From Streptococcus mitis (lineage in GTDB: Bacteria; Bacillota; Bacilli; Lactobacillales; Streptococcaceae): a DNA stretch of 64,000 bases. Of the stretch, positions 17,749-27,275 are shown in pieces (positions within the stretch are counted from its first letter, which is position 1; the number at the start of each line of letters is the position of its first letter). The translations under genes and the position numbers were made by a program. The DNA lies in the NCBI RefSeq assembly GCF_946190375.1, contig NZ_CAMIAF010000010.1, positions 20,317 to 84,316 on the forward strand, written 5' to 3'. A model generated the notes under the pieces. That model was not told the origin of the DNA and made no database searches. It saw only the letters and a program-made list of their open reading frames with translations.

Positions 17749-17807
17749 AGTTGCTGTTCGAGAAATTTTGATTTTCAAAGAATACTGAATGATGATAAGG
17801 AGAAACC

Positions 17808-18146
17808 ATGAACAACCTACCAAATTGCCCAAAATGTAACTCAGAGTATGTCTACGAAGACGGTGCCCTACTGGTTTGCCCAGAGTGTGCTCATGAGTGG
17901 AATCCTGCTGAAGTTGCAGATGTAGAAGAGGGCCTTGTCGCTATCGATGCCAACGGAAATAAATTGGCTGACGGTGATACAGTAACCCTCATCAAGGACT
18001 TGAAAGTAAAAGGTGCGCCAAAAGATTTGAAACAAGGGACGCGCGTGAAAAATATCCGTATTGTAGAGGGCGACCACAATATCGACTGTAAAATTGATGG
18101 CTTTGGTGCCATGAAACTCAAATCAGAGTTTGTGAAGAAAATTTAA
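17808..18146 (+). CDS. YjdM/PhnA-type zinc-ribbon protein
   Basis: A 112-residue protein with an N-terminal zinc ribbon (CPKC, then CPEC about 16 residues on) and the all-beta PhnA C-terminal domain ([12 protein letters not shown]). Despite the old name it is not the phosphonoacetate hydrolase; the function of this widespread family is unknown. AAGGAGA precedes the ATG. It is 2 bases ahead of the membrane-protein gene and probably shares its transcript. Confidence 0.9.
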   Translation: MNNLPNCPKCNSEYVYEDGALLVCPECAHEWNPAEVADVEEGLVAIDANGNKLADGDTVTLIKDLKVKGAPKDLKQGTRVKNIRIVEGDHNIDCKIDGFGAMKLKSEFVKKI

Positions 18147-18148
18147 GC

Positions 18149-18778
18149 ATGTCAAAACACTATAAACTTGTATTTTATAGCCGTATCTTCTTGTTTCTAG
18201 CGGCTTTTACGGGAGTTTATCTTGAAATCGCCAAGCATGGTGGATTTGGGATGTTGCTCTATTATACGGTTCTGTCCAACCTCTTAGTCGCGATTTTTAC
18301 GCTCTATCTCCTAAAGGTTATGAGCCGTTTAGGTGAAAACTGGCAAAGGCCTAGCCTCTTGCGCTTAAAAGGTGGGGTCACCATGAGTATCATGATTACC
18401 TGTGTGATTTACCATTTCCTATTAGCGCCAATTGCGACTAATTTCTATACCCTAGAAAATTTCCTTTGCCACTATATCGTTCCCCTCTGGTTTTTAGCAG
18501 ATACCCTCTTTTTTGATAAACAGGGTCAATACAAGATTTGGGATCCAGTTGTGTGGACGATTTTACCCTTGCTTTATATGATTTTTGCTCTTTTTAATGG
18601 CTTGGTACTGAAACTTGATGTTCCTAATTCTAAGGTCAGTCCCTTCCCGTACTTCTTTTTGAATGTGAACAAGGGTTGGGATGTCGTGTTCAAGTGGTGT
18701 CTGATTATCTTTGTTGCCTATATGGTGGCAGGATTTATCTTCTACTTTATCAAGCAAATCAAGAGAAAGTCATCCTAA
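18149..18778 (+). CDS. Pr6Pr-family six-span membrane protein
   Basis: A 209-residue membrane protein with about six hydrophobic segments and a basic C-terminus. The opening (YSRIFLFLAAFTGVYLEI) and the YYTVLSNLL block are typical of bacterial Pr6Pr (FAR-17a/AIG1-like) proteins, whose role in bacteria is not known. It follows the zinc-ribbon gene by two bases and is closed downstream by a BOX element. No catalytic motif can be pointed to. Confidence 0.75.
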   Translation: MSKHYKLVFYSRIFLFLAAFTGVYLEIAKHGGFGMLLYYTVLSNLLVAIFTLYLLKVMSRLGENWQRPSLLRLKGGVTMSIMITCVIYHFLLAPIATNFYTLENFLCHYIVPLWFLADTLFFDKQGQYKIWDPVVWTILPLLYMIFALFNGLVLKLDVPNSKVSPFPYFFLNVNKGWDVVFKWCLIIFVAYMVAGFIFYFIKQIKRKSS

Positions 18779-18881
18779 TACTCTTCGAAAATCAAATTCA
18801 AACCACGTCAGTTTCGCCTTGCCGTACTCAAGTACAGCCTGCGGCTAGCTTCCTAGTTTGCTCTTTGATTTTCATTGAGTA
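18779..18881 (+). repeat. BOX element, boxA-boxC form
   Basis: Starts TACTCTTCGAAAATCAAA and ends ATTTTCATTGAGTA, with TA at each end. The interior contains the boxA core (CACGTCAG, then CGCCTTGCCGTA) and the boxC core (GCCTGCGGCTAGCTTCC). The boxA core is the target of the well-known BOXA1R typing primer. There is no boxB. Confidence 0.9.
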
Positions 18882-19010
18882 TAAGACACAAGGGATTCAT
18901 TTTCGAGTTTAAGAAGGAGTCTATACACCAAAGAGGCTTCTTCTTTTCTTGCTTGTTTGATAACTATCAAAAGAGACAGAAGATTAAGAGAAAATATAGA
19001 AAGAGATTTC

Positions 19011-20162
19011 ATGAAACAATTTTTAGAACGGGCCAGTATTTTGGCTCTCTCCCTCGTTTTGATTACCTCCTTTTCCATCTCGAGTGCCCTGCCAGCCATG
19101 TTTGACTATTATCAAGGTTATCCTAAGGAACAAATTGAGCTCTTGGCGAGCTTGCCATCTTTTGGAATCATGATTATGTTACTACTAAATGGTTTTTTAG
19201 AAAAAATATTTCCTGAGCGATTACAGATTAGTTTGGGATTGTTAATTTTATCACTGAGTGGAACAGCACCCTTTTGGTATCAAGCCTATCCCTTTGTCTT
19301 TGGAACAAGGATTCTTTTTGGTTTAGGTGTTGGGATGATCAATGCTAAGGCAATTTCTATTATCAGTGAACGCTATCAAGGAAAAACGCGAATTCAGATG
19401 TTAGGGCTACGCGGTTCTGCAGAGGTCGTTGGAGCGTCCCTCATTACCTTGGCAGTTGGTCAGTTGTTGGCCTTTGGTTGGACAGCTACCTTCTTAGCCT
19501 ATAGTGCTGGATTTTTGGTGCTGACCCTTTATTTACTCTTTGTCCCTTATGGAAAATCAAAGAAAGAAGTCAAGAAAAAAGCGAAGGATACAAGTCGTTT
19601 AACTCGAGAAATGAAAGGCTTGATTTTTATCCTAGCTATTGAAGCAGCAGTGGTAGTTTGTACCAATACGGCTATTACTATTCGTATTCCAAGTTTGATG
19701 GTGGAAAGAGGGCTTGGAGATGCCCAGTTATCTAGTTTTGTCCTTAGTGTCATGCAGTTGATCGGGATTGTGGCTGGTGTGAGTTTTTCTTTCTTGATTT
19801 CCATCTTTAAGGAAAAATTGCTCCTCTGGTCTGGTATTACCTTCGGCTTAGGGCAAATTGTGATTGCCTTGTCTCCATCCTTGTGGGTGGTGGTGGCAGG
19901 AAGTATTCTGGCTGGTTTTGCCTACAGTGTAGCCTTGACGACGGTCTTTCAACTTGTCTCTGAAAGAATTCCAGCTAAACTCCTCAATCAAGCAACCTCA
20001 TTTGCAGTTTTAGGCTGTAGTTTCGGAGCTTTCACAACCCCATTCGTTCTAGGTGCGATTGGATTACTAACTCACAATGGGATGCTGGTCTTCGCTATTT
20101 TAGGATCCTGGTTGATTGTAACCTCTATCTTTGTTATGTACCTACTTCAAAAGAGAGCTTAG
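19011..20162 (+). CDS. Major facilitator superfamily transporter
   Basis: A 383-residue, 12-span MFS permease. The family signature between spans 2 and 3 is weak; GLGVGMINAKAIS in the fourth span is typical of drug and small-molecule exporters. A basic loop (KSKKEVKKKAKD) divides the two halves. ATG 19011 is chosen because GAAAGAG lies just upstream; the longer frame from 18957 has none. It is a single gene ending in its own terminator. The substrate cannot be told from sequence. Confidence 0.85.
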   Translation: MKQFLERASILALSLVLITSFSISSALPAMFDYYQGYPKEQIELLASLPSFGIMIMLLLNGFLEKIFPERLQISLGLLILSLSGTAPFWYQAYPFVFGTRILFGLGVGMINAKAISIISERYQGKTRIQMLGLRGSAEVVGASLITLAVGQLLAFGWTATFLAYSAGFLVLTLYLLFVPYGKSKKEVKKKAKDTSRLTREMKGLIFILAIEAAVVVCTNTAITIRIPSLMVERGLGDAQLSSFVLSVMQLIGIVAGVSFSFLISIFKEKLLLWSGITFGLGQIVIALSPSLWVVVAGSILAGFAYSVALTTVFQLVSERIPAKLLNQATSFAVLGCSFGAFTTPFVLGAIGLLTHNGMLVFAILGSWLIVTSIFVMYLLQKRA

Positions 20163-20185
20163 GATTGATTCCTAAGTTTTTCTTT
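20158..20185 (+). terminator. Terminator overlapping the MFS stop codon
   Basis: TTAGGA and TTCCTAA form the stem with TTGA as loop and then TTTTTCTTTTT. The left arm includes the stop codon. Confidence 0.75.
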
Positions 20186-20224
20186 TTGGGATTATTGTAC
20201 CCAGACAGATGTGGATTTTCTAGC

Positions 20225-20253
20225 TTGTTACGAGACTAATTTCTTGATAAAAT
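20225..20253 (+). promoter_or_regulatory. truA promoter (leaderless)
   Basis: TTGTTA (20225-20230), 17 bases, TAAAAT (20248-20253) with TG ahead of it. The ATG of truA follows after 7 bases, so the transcript should start at or beside the start codon. Confidence 0.65.
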
Positions 20254-20260
20254 AGAAGTT

Positions 20261-21010
20261 ATGACGAGATATAAAGCAACTATTTCCTATGATGGTTACG
20301 CCTTTGCTGGTTTTCAGCGTCAGCCCCATGCGAGGAGCGTTCAGGAAGAAATTGAAAAAACCTTGACTAGATTGAATAAGGGGCAAGCCATTACCGTTCA
20401 CGGTGCTGGTAGGACTGATAGTGGAGTCCATGCTCTGGGACAGGTCATTCATTTTGATCTGCCCTATCAAATGGATGAGGAAAAACTTCGCTTTGCTCTG
20501 GATACTCAGTCTCCTCAAGATATTGATGTGATTTCAATTGAGCTTGTGGCGGATGATTTTCATTGCCGTTATGCCAAGCACAGTAAGACCTATGAGTTTA
20601 TTGTTGATAGGGGACGTCCTAAAAATCCCATGCGCCGTCACTACGCTACTCACTTTCCTTATCCGCTTGATGTGGAGCGGATGCAGGAGGCTGTCAAAAA
20701 GCTAGAGGGCACCCACGATTTCACAGGCTTTACAGCTTCTGGAACCAGTGTGGAGGATAAGGTTCGCACTATCACAGAAGCTAGTCTCAGGGTTGATGAG
20801 ACAGGACAATTTTTGACCTTCACCTTTTCAGGAAATGGTTTCTTGTATAAACAGATTCGCAATATGGTGGGGACGCTTCTCAAAATCGGCAATAATCGTA
20901 TGCCAGTAGAGCAGATTGACTTCATCTTGGAGAAGAAGGACAGGCAGCTTGCAGGTCCAACGGCCGCACCAAATGGCTTGTATTTAAAGGAGATTCGTTA
21001 TGAAGAATAA
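20261..21010 (+). CDS. truA: tRNA pseudouridine(38-40) synthase
   Basis: A 249-residue TruA enzyme. The catalytic Asp lies in [11 protein letters not shown] near residue 53. RYATH- and [18 protein letters not shown]-type blocks complete the fold. It isomerises uridines in the anticodon stem of many tRNAs. No ribosome site is present and the promoter ends 7 bases before ATG, so translation is probably leaderless. It overlaps pdxK by 11 bases, making truA the first gene of a three-gene operon. Confidence 0.95.
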   Translation: MTRYKATISYDGYAFAGFQRQPHARSVQEEIEKTLTRLNKGQAITVHGAGRTDSGVHALGQVIHFDLPYQMDEEKLRFALDTQSPQDIDVISIELVADDFHCRYAKHSKTYEFIVDRGRPKNPMRRHYATHFPYPLDVERMQEAVKKLEGTHDFTGFTASGTSVEDKVRTITEASLRVDETGQFLTFTFSGNGFLYKQIRNMVGTLLKIGNNRMPVEQIDFILEKKDRQLAGPTAAPNGLYLKEIRYEE

Positions 21011-21773
21011 TCGTATTTTAGCACTTTCAGGAAATGATATTTTTAGTGGTGGTGGTTTGTCAGCTGATTTGGCTACCTATACCTTGAACGGCTTGCATGG
21101 CTTTGTAGCAGTGACTTGTTTGACAGCCTTGACGGAAAAAGTTTTTGAAGTCTTTCCAACTGACGATGCCATTTTTCAACATGAATTAAATAGCTTGAGA
21201 GATGTGGAGTTTGGGGGAATTAAAATCGGTCTTCTACCAACTGTTAGTGTGGCTGAGAAGGCTTTGGACTTTATCAAGCAGCGCCCAGGTGTGCCTGTGG
21301 TATTGGACCCTGTCTTGGTCTGCAAGGAAACGCACGATGTGGCTGTAAGTGAACTCTGCCAAGAGTTGATTCGCTTTTTCCCTCATGTCAGTGTGATTAC
21401 GCCTAACCTCCCAGAAGCAGAATTATTGGCTGGTCAGGAAATCAAAACCTTGGAAGACATGAAGGATGCAGCACAGAAATTGCATGACTTAGGAGCGCCA
21501 GCAGTCATTATCAAGGGAGGCAATCGCCTTAGTCAGGACAAGGCTGTAGATGTCTTTTATGATGGACAAACCTTTACAGTCCTAGAAAATCCCATCATTC
21601 AAGGGCAAAATGCTGGCGCAGGTTGTACCTTTGCTTCTAGCATTGCCAGTCACCTAGTCAAAGGTGATGAACTTTTACCAGCAGTAGAAAGCTCTAAGGC
21701 TTTCGTTTATCGTGCTATTGCACAAGCAGATCAGTATGGAGTAAGACAATATGAAGCAAACCAAAACAACTAA
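21000..21773 (+). CDS. pdxK: Pyridoxine/hydroxymethylpyrimidine kinase
   Basis: A 257-residue ribokinase-fold kinase of the ThiD/PdxK group. [17 protein letters not shown] opens the substrate pocket, VLDPV binds it, [10 protein letters not shown] sits in the core, and [11 protein letters not shown] is the anion hole, where Cys stands before the catalytic turn. It lacks thiamine genes as neighbours. The next gene is an ECF S component, so the pair looks like vitamin B6 uptake and phosphorylation. AAGGAG precedes the ATG. The choice between pyridoxine and HMP as substrate is an inference. Confidence 0.85.
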   Translation: MKNNRILALSGNDIFSGGGLSADLATYTLNGLHGFVAVTCLTALTEKVFEVFPTDDAIFQHELNSLRDVEFGGIKIGLLPTVSVAEKALDFIKQRPGVPVVLDPVLVCKETHDVAVSELCQELIRFFPHVSVITPNLPEAELLAGQEIKTLEDMKDAAQKLHDLGAPAVIIKGGNRLSQDKAVDVFYDGQTFTVLENPIIQGQNAGAGCTFASSIASHLVKGDELLPAVESSKAFVYRAIAQADQYGVRQYEANQNN

Positions 21774-22212
21774 AATCGCCCTTGTATCCCTCTTAACCGC
21801 CCTCTCTGTGGTTCTAGGCTATTTCTTAAAAATCCCAACACCGACAGGCATTCTAACTCTTTTAGATGCGGGTGTCTTCTTTACGGCCTTCTACTTTGGT
21901 AGTCGCGAAGGGGCTGTAGTCGGAGGACTAGCAGGTTTCTTGATTGACCTCTTATCAGGCTATCCTCAGTGGATGTTCTTTAGCTTGGTCAACCATGGAT
22001 TGCAGGGATTTTTCGCAGGATTTAAAGGAAAAACTCAGTGGTTAGGCCTTATCTTAGCAACGATTGCCATGGTAGGGGGTTACGCCTTGGGTTCTACATT
22101 GATGAATGGCTGGGCTGCAGCCCTACCAGAAATTTTACCAAATTTCATGCAAAATATGGTAGGGATGATTGTAGGATTTATCCTTAGTCAAAGTATCAAG
22201 AAGATTAAGTAA
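21751..22212 (+). CDS. ECF transporter S component
   Basis: A 153-residue membrane protein with five to six spans. The N-terminal ALVSLLTALSVVLGY segment holds the Ala-x3-Ala motif that grips the ECF T subunit. Such proteins bind one vitamin and share the EcfAAT energy module encoded elsewhere. The 23-base overlap with pdxK suggests a pyridoxine or hydroxymethylpyrimidine precursor as ligand. GGAGTAAG lies ahead of the ATG. It is closed by the hairpin at 22244. Confidence 0.85.
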   Translation: MKQTKTTKIALVSLLTALSVVLGYFLKIPTPTGILTLLDAGVFFTAFYFGSREGAVVGGLAGFLIDLLSGYPQWMFFSLVNHGLQGFFAGFKGKTQWLGLILATIAMVGGYALGSTLMNGWAAALPEILPNFMQNMVGMIVGFILSQSIKKIK

Positions 22213-22243
22213 AGAGGCTGAGTCAAAAGTCTTTCAAATAAGA

Positions 22244-22288
22244 AAAACGCATAGTATCAGGTGTTGAAATCTTGATACTATGCGTTTT
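22244..22288. terminator. Terminator hairpin of the AAAACGCAT family (copy 2)
   Basis: AAAACGCATAGTATCAGG and the matching TTGATACTATGCGTTTT form a long, near-perfect stem around a short loop. It lies between the ECF gene and the end of the minus-strand peptidase gene. Confidence 0.85.
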
Positions 22289-22305
22289 GTTGTGGGAAGA
22301 TTTTA

Positions 22306-22407
22306 TAATCTTCGAAAATCTCTTCAAACTACGTCAGCTTCACCTTGCCGTACTCAAGTACAACCTGCGGCTAGTTTCCTAGTTTGCTCTTTGATTTTCA
22401 TTGAGTA
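22306..22407 (+). repeat. BOX element, boxA-boxC form
   Basis: Starts TAATCTTCGAAAATC (one change from the usual TACTC) and ends ATTTTCATTGAGTA. It has the boxA core CGCCTTGCCG-type segment (here CACCTTGCCGTA) and boxC CCTGCGGCTAG. It lies between the hairpin and the end of pepQ. Confidence 0.88.
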
Positions 22408-22418
22408 TTAGATGAATA

Positions 22419-23501
22419 TTAATCAAAATAAAGCAAGTCTTTGCTGGTGCTTGTAAAGAGGTCAAAGCCATCCTTGGTAACAACACCGCAGTCTTCGATA
22501 CGGACACCGACTTTACCAGGGATATAGATACCTGGTTCAACAGAGAAGCACATGCCTTCTTCGATAACCATGTCGTTTCCTTCCATGATAGATGGGAATT
22601 CGTGGACATCCATACCGATACCGTGACCGAGACGGTGGTTGAAGTACTCGCCGTAACCAGCTTTTTCGATGACCTCACGGGCAGCGCGGTCCACTTCATG
22701 GGCAGTCACACCCGGCTTGATAAAGTCAAGAGCAGCCTGTTGGGCTTCGAGGGTCAAGTTGTAAATGTCTTTCTTGAATTGGTCAGGTTTGCCGACTGCG
22801 ACTGTACGAGTCATATCTGACGCATAGCCGTTGACGAGGACACCCAGGTCAAAGAGGAGAAGAGCATCATTTTCAACCTTGTTAGCTGCTGGAATACCAT
22901 GTGGATTTGCAGCATTATCACCAGTCAAGACCATAGTATCAAAGCTCATTTCATAACCTTCACGCTTCATAGCAAAGTCAATTTGAGCGATGATATCTGT
23001 CTCAGTCTTATCAAGAGAAATATTGTCAAAACCAACCTTAACAGCCTTATCAGCATAGAGACCTGCAACCATCATTTTTTGCACTTCATCAGCTGATTTG
23101 ATGAGGCGCATGCGTTGGATACGGGGAGTGAGGTTTTCAAACTCAGCTGTTTCAAAAACTGTCTTCAGGCCATGGTATTTGGTCAAGATGAGATTGTCAA
23201 ACTCAACAGCGACACGTTTGAAGTCAAGCTGTGAAAGAGCATGTTTCATTTTTTGCCATGGATTTTCAGAATCTACATAGCCCACAACTGGGAAGGAAAC
23301 AGTACTAGTAGCACGCTCTACTTCAAGGGCTGGGACAAAGAGGAGGGGTTCCTGATCCGCTAGGATAAAAAGGAACATTTGGCGTTCATGGGGATCACTG
23401 TAAAAGCCAGTGAGGTAATTGATTGTGACGGGGTCAGATACGACAGCGACGTCTAGTTTTTCTGATTCAAGATATGTTACGATTTGTTGTAATTTAGACA
23501 T
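22419..23501 (-). CDS. pepQ: Xaa-Pro dipeptidase (M24 metallopeptidase)
   Basis: A 360-residue peptidase with a creatinase-like N-terminal domain (about 1-125) and the pita-bread catalytic domain. Metal ligands are visible: Asp in LFDLGV, Asp in YASDMTRT, His in HRLGHGIGMDVHE, and Glu in FSVEPGIY and RIEDC. It cleaves X-Pro dipeptides in the cytoplasm. AAGGTAG precedes the ATG at 23501. It is a single gene on the minus strand. PepP-like aminopeptidase activity cannot be excluded from sequence. Confidence 0.92.
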   Translation of the reverse strand: MSKLQQIVTYLESEKLDVAVVSDPVTINYLTGFYSDPHERQMFLFILADQEPLLFVPALEVERATSTVSFPVVGYVDSENPWQKMKHALSQLDFKRVAVEFDNLILTKYHGLKTVFETAEFENLTPRIQRMRLIKSADEVQKMMVAGLYADKAVKVGFDNISLDKTETDIIAQIDFAMKREGYEMSFDTMVLTGDNAANPHGIPAANKVENDALLLFDLGVLVNGYASDMTRTVAVGKPDQFKKDIYNLTLEAQQAALDFIKPGVTAHEVDRAAREVIEKAGYGEYFNHRLGHGIGMDVHEFPSIMEGNDMVIEEGMCFSVEPGIYIPGKVGVRIEDCGVVTKDGFDLFTSTSKDLLYFD

Positions 23502-23577
23502 ATGCTACCTTCTTTCTACCCCTCTATTTTGGCAAAAAAAGTGAGAAAATGCAAGGGAGAAGGGTAAAAGAAAAGAC

Positions 23578-23612
23578 AAAAAGAACTCCGACAAGATAAC
23601 GGAGTTCTTTGA
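23578..23612 (-). terminator. Terminator after murT-gatD
   Basis: AAAGAACTCCG and CGGAGTTCTTT are complementary around about 9 bases; read on the minus strand the stem is followed by T-rich sequence. Confidence 0.8.
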
Positions 23613-23628
23613 TATGGTTTTCCTTTGT

Positions 23629-24411
23629 TTAAGAAAAGTCAGCCTTGCTTTTGACGTCGCTGTATTCTTCAGCGATTTCTTGGCTGAGAATGTCTTCATA
23701 GGCAGGGAGTTGGATGTCCTGACCATATTTCTTCTTGAGGGCGGTGGTGACTAGGCGATAAGCCAGATTGGCATTGCGAGAGAGGATAGGTCCGTGGAAG
23801 TAGGAACCAAAGACATTCTTATAATGAACCCCTTCGCCGACTTTTTCTTCGTTATTTCCATTTCCATAGACAACCTGTCCCAGTGGTTTTTGATCATCTG
23901 AGAGGAAGGTACGGCCCTGATGATTCTCAAATCCATAGTAGGTTTCATTGAAATCTTCATTATGAATCTTGATGTCACCGATAAAACGGTTATTGGTCTG
24001 GTTGAGGGTGTAGTGGCCCATGACCCCTAGTCCTTCGATGCGTCTCCCTGAAGCTTCAACATAATATTGCCCCAATAGTTGGAAACCACCGCAGATAGCG
24101 AGAACCACACCGTCGTTTTGGATGTAGTTGTCAATGCTCTCTTTTTTAGCAGGTAGGTCGTCTGCAATAATACTTTGTTCAAAGTCTTGACCGCCACCGA
24201 AAAAGGCGATGTCGTAGTGATTTTCATCAAAATCATCATGAAGTGAAACGATGTCAACCGTCACATGGGCTCCCAGTTTTTCAGCCACATACTTGAGCAT
24301 GAGGATATTTCCATTGTCCCCGTAAGTATTCATGAGGTTTCCGTAGAGGTGGGCAATGTTGATCTGATAGGGGTAATTGCCAGCTTTTGAGGAAAGTGAA
24401 GTATAAACCAT
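23629..24411 (-). CDS. gatD: Lipid II isoglutaminyl synthase, glutaminase subunit
   Basis: A 260-residue class I glutamine amidotransferase. Catalytic Cys107 lies in [11 protein letters not shown] and the His partner in YFHGPIL (about 206). It releases ammonia from glutamine for MurT, which amidates the D-glutamate of lipid II to D-isoglutamine. This step is needed for cross-linking in pneumococci. The gene starts one base inside the murT stop (TAATG overlap), so the subunits are made together. Residues and length match the family. Confidence 0.95.
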   Translation of the reverse strand: MVYTSLSSKAGNYPYQINIAHLYGNLMNTYGDNGNILMLKYVAEKLGAHVTVDIVSLHDDFDENHYDIAFFGGGQDFEQSIIADDLPAKKESIDNYIQNDGVVLAICGGFQLLGQYYVEASGRRIEGLGVMGHYTLNQTNNRFIGDIKIHNEDFNETYYGFENHQGRTFLSDDQKPLGQVVYGNGNNEEKVGEGVHYKNVFGSYFHGPILSRNANLAYRLVTTALKKKYGQDIQLPAYEDILSQEIAEEYSDVKSKADFS

Positions 24412-25754
24412 TAGTTCATCTCCTTTCTAACAATCTGACGACTAGCCAGCAGTTCGCGGAATTCCAGCATAGCAGTATAGGTAGCCAGAATATAAGCATG
24501 CTTGCAGTCTTGGTTCTCAATGGTCTTAAGAACTTGCTCCAGACTGCTTGTTTCAGTGATTTTATCAGCAGGATAGCCCGTCACTCGGAGACGACGTGCG
24601 ATTTCAGAATGGCGAACACCGCCAGCGTTGATTTCAGGGATGTCCATCTCAGTGATTTGTTCAAAATCAGCATCCCAGATCCAGCTAGTATCAATTCCAT
24701 CTGCATAGTTGGCATTTAGGAGGACAGATAGGCTAAATGGATAAGGAGCTAGTTTAATCATCTCGATAGCTTGGGTCGCACCGACTGGATTTTTAATCAA
24801 GACGAGGGTGCATTTCTTGTCACCGATATGGAAGGTTTCCTGGCGTCCAAAGACAGCACGGCTCTTATCAAATCCTTGCTTGATGAGTTGTGAATCTGCA
24901 CCTAGGAAACGGGCGATGGCAACTGCAGCTAGGGCGTTGTAGATATTATAGAGTCCACCGATTTGGATACCATATTCTTGGCCGTCTATGACAAAGCGAG
25001 AGCGATTGTTGGTCAACTCAACTAGTTCTGTCAAGCGATAGTCGAGATCAGGACGTTTACATCCGCAGCCTTCACAGATATAGGCACCCAAGTTTGCATA
25101 GGTATTGTGCTCGTATTTGAGGATGCCTTGACAGTCAGGACAGAGAATCCCTTCGGTATTATAGTGAGCCAGCTGGGCTGGACCTTTCTCCAAGTCAAAA
25201 CCAAAATACTGTACAGGATTTGGAATAGCTGGCTTGTAGAAAAGTGGACTGTCTCCATTAAGAAGAACAGTGGCAGTAGGCACCTTACGAATAGCATCCA
25301 AAATCATCTTGTAAGTTGTGTAAATCTCCCCATAGCGATCCATCTGGTCACGGAAGATATTCGTGATGACAAAAAGGCTTGGCTGGATATAGTCACAGAT
25401 ACGAGATAGACTGGCTTCGTCGATTTCTAGGACGGCAATGTTTTTTCCGGTTTTAGAAGATTTGGCAGTCAAGAAGGTCGTTGCGATCCCTGTAATCATG
25501 TTGGCACCGCTTGGGTTAGTCAGAACTTGACCATAAACCTCTTTTAAAATGCCGACAGTCAGGGCAGTTGTCAAGGTTTTTCCGTTGGTTCCAGTGACCA
25601 CGACAATCTCGTAGTTCTTAGCTAGGTTTTGTAAAATATCTTTATCAAATTGAAGGGCAAGTTTTCCTGGGAGCGTACTTCCACGGCCAAGACGGCTTAA
25701 AATGAAGTGGGAAGAGCGCCCAGCTAGGAGTCCCAAAGTAGTTTTTAAGTTCAT
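24411..25754 (-). CDS. murT: Lipid II isoglutaminyl synthase, Mur-ligase subunit
   Basis: A 447-residue Mur ligase homologue. The ATP loop is [11 protein letters not shown] near residue 57. A four-Cys zinc ribbon (CPDCQG, then CEGCGC) is inserted in the middle domain, and the C-terminal DUF1727 region ends the protein. It activates the D-Glu carboxylate of lipid II for amidation with ammonia from GatD. The start at 25754 is 6 bases after TATAAT on the minus strand, with TG ahead (extended -10) and no ribosome site, so the operon mRNA is probably leaderless. Confidence 0.95.
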   Translation of the reverse strand: MNLKTTLGLLAGRSSHFILSRLGRGSTLPGKLALQFDKDILQNLAKNYEIVVVTGTNGKTLTTALTVGILKEVYGQVLTNPSGANMITGIATTFLTAKSSKTGKNIAVLEIDEASLSRICDYIQPSLFVITNIFRDQMDRYGEIYTTYKMILDAIRKVPTATVLLNGDSPLFYKPAIPNPVQYFGFDLEKGPAQLAHYNTEGILCPDCQGILKYEHNTYANLGAYICEGCGCKRPDLDYRLTELVELTNNRSRFVIDGQEYGIQIGGLYNIYNALAAVAIARFLGADSQLIKQGFDKSRAVFGRQETFHIGDKKCTLVLIKNPVGATQAIEMIKLAPYPFSLSVLLNANYADGIDTSWIWDADFEQITEMDIPEINAGGVRHSEIARRLRVTGYPADKITETSSLEQVLKTIENQDCKHAYILATYTAMLEFRELLASRQIVRKEMN

Positions 25755-25760
25755 GTTTCT

Positions 25761-25769
25761 ATTATATCA
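25761..25769 (-). promoter_or_regulatory. Extended -10 promoter of murT-gatD (leaderless)
   Basis: TGATATAAT on the minus strand ends 6 bases before the murT ATG. Confidence 0.65.
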
Positions 25770-25794
25770 TAAAAGAGGAGAAAGACAGATTTGA

Positions 25795-25897
25795 TACTCA
25801 ATGAAAATCAAAGAGCAAACTAGGAAGCTAGCCGTAGGCTGTACTTGAGTACGGCAAGGTGAAGCTGACGTGGTTTGAATTTGATTTTCGAAGAGTA
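25795..25897 (-). repeat. BOX element, boxA-boxC form (inverted)
   Basis: The same repeat as at 18779 but in reverse: TACTCAATGAAAATCAAA at the left, boxC then boxA cores, and CGAAGAGTA at the right. It lies between murT and the flavoprotein gene, upstream of the murT promoter. Confidence 0.9.
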
Positions 25898-25915
25898 TGA
25901 GATTTCGCAGAAGTG

Positions 25916-25938
25916 AAAACAGCCCTCAGGGGGCTGTT
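25916..25938 (-). terminator. Terminator after the RclA-like gene
   Basis: AACAGCCC and GGGCTGTT form the stem; on the minus strand it is followed by TTTTC. Confidence 0.75.
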
Positions 25939-25958
25939 CGATACGATTAAATCTCAAC

Positions 25959-27275
25959 TTAAATCGCAAACAAGTCATTCAAGTTCTCAGCCAAGGTTGG
26001 GTGAGTGAAGATTTGTTTTGTGAAGTAAGTGTAAGGAATCTTGTTGTCCATAGCAACAGTGATGATGTTGATGATTTCTTGAGAACCTTCTGAGAAGATA
26101 CTTGCTCCAAGAATTTCTTTTGTTTCAGTATTGACAACAGCTTTGAAAGCTCCGCGAAGGTCTCCATTTACGTGACCACGAGGCATTGCTGCAACAGGAA
26201 TTTCCTTAACGGCGTATGGAAGTTTCAAATCAGCTGCTTGGCTTTCAGTCAAACCAACTTGTGAAAGTGCAGGTGTGATGAACATGGTGTTTGGTACATT
26301 GAGACGGTCTTCAAGAGTGTAGCTGCCATCTCCAGCAAGGTAGCTGTAAACAACACGGAAGTCATCAAGTGAAATGTAGGTAAATTGAAGGCCACCGTTG
26401 ACATCTCCAACTGCAAAGACACCAGGAACGTTTGTTTGACAATGTTTATCTACTTTAATAGCACCACGTTCAGTTAGTTCAATATCTGTATTTTCAAGTT
26501 GAAGTGGTTCTACATTTGGTTTGCGTCCAGTTGCGTAAAGAAGGGCGTCGAAACGGTAAGTTTCATTTTCAGTTACGACAAGCACTTGGTCACCGTCATT
26601 TTTAATTTCAGTAGTACGGATATTTTGAAGCAATTCAATACCGTCTTCTTCCATGTATTGTTTAGCAAGAGCTGCGATGGAAGGTTCTGCACGAGGAAGG
26701 AAAGTATCCAAGGCATCTAGGACTGTAACCTTGCTTCCAAGTTTGTTGTAAAGGCCAGCAAATTCAAGACCGATATTTCCACCACCAAGGACTCCAAGGT
26801 TTTCAGGCAATTTGTCCAAGTTTTGGATACCTGTTGAGTCAAAGACGTTTTTGCTTGTAGCAAGTCCAGGGATTGGCAAGACGTTTGAAACAGCACCAGT
26901 GTTGATGACGATTGTTTCAGCAGTCAGTTCTTTCTTTTCATCACCAGCTTGGATTTCGATGACTTTATTTGAAAGGAAGTGAGCTTCCGCATCAAAAATA
27001 TCTACGCCTGTACCAGCAACAGTAGCATAGTTTTTACCGTTGAGGCGACCAGTGATAGTGTTTTTGGTAGCAATGACTTCTTCAAAAGACAAGTCTTTTT
27101 CAGCAGCAACTAGCAAGGTTTTAGTTGGGATACAACCAATGTTGATACAAGTTCCACCGTACATAGCTTTGCTACGTTCAACGAGGGCAACTTTTTTACC
27201 AGCTGAAGCCAATTTACCTGCTAGTGTTTTACCAGCTTTACCAAATCCGATAACGATTAAATCATAAGTTAACAT
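25959..27275 (-). CDS. RclA-like pyridine nucleotide-disulfide oxidoreductase
   Basis: A 438-residue class I flavoprotein. The FAD motif is VIGFGKAGKTLAGKLA, the redox Cys pair is GGTCINIGCIPTK, the NAD(P)H motif is GGGNIGLEFAG, and the C-terminal HPTLAE segment carries the His of the partner active site. The opening (IGFGKAGKTLA, MYGGTCINIGC) is closer to RclA, the reactive-chlorine-induced cupric reductase of enteric and lactic bacteria, than to glutathione reductase or lipoamide dehydrogenase. Hence a role in oxidant or copper stress is likely but unproven. AGGAGGA precedes the ATG, and TGCTAGAAT about 25 bases earlier is the probable -10. Confidence 0.85.
   Translation of the reverse strand: MLTYDLIVIGFGKAGKTLAGKLASAGKKVALVERSKAMYGGTCINIGCIPTKTLLVAAEKDLSFEEVIATKNTITGRLNGKNYATVAGTGVDIFDAEAHFLSNKVIEIQAGDEKKELTAETIVINTGAVSNVLPIPGLATSKNVFDSTGIQNLDKLPENLGVLGGGNIGLEFAGLYNKLGSKVTVLDALDTFLPRAEPSIAALAKQYMEEDGIELLQNIRTTEIKNDGDQVLVVTENETYRFDALLYATGRKPNVEPLQLENTDIELTERGAIKVDKHCQTNVPGVFAVGDVNGGLQFTYISLDDFRVVYSYLAGDGSYTLEDRLNVPNTMFITPALSQVGLTESQAADLKLPYAVKEIPVAAMPRGHVNGDLRGAFKAVVNTETKEILGASIFSEGSQEIINIITVAMDNKIPYTYFTKQIFTHPTLAENLNDLFAI

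Noticed and set aside
18779-18881. Reading the 100-150-base repeats as RUP elements
   Set aside because: They carry the BOXA1R core and come in A-C and A-B-C forms, which defines BOX. RUP is a different repeat, though it too is linked to IS630.
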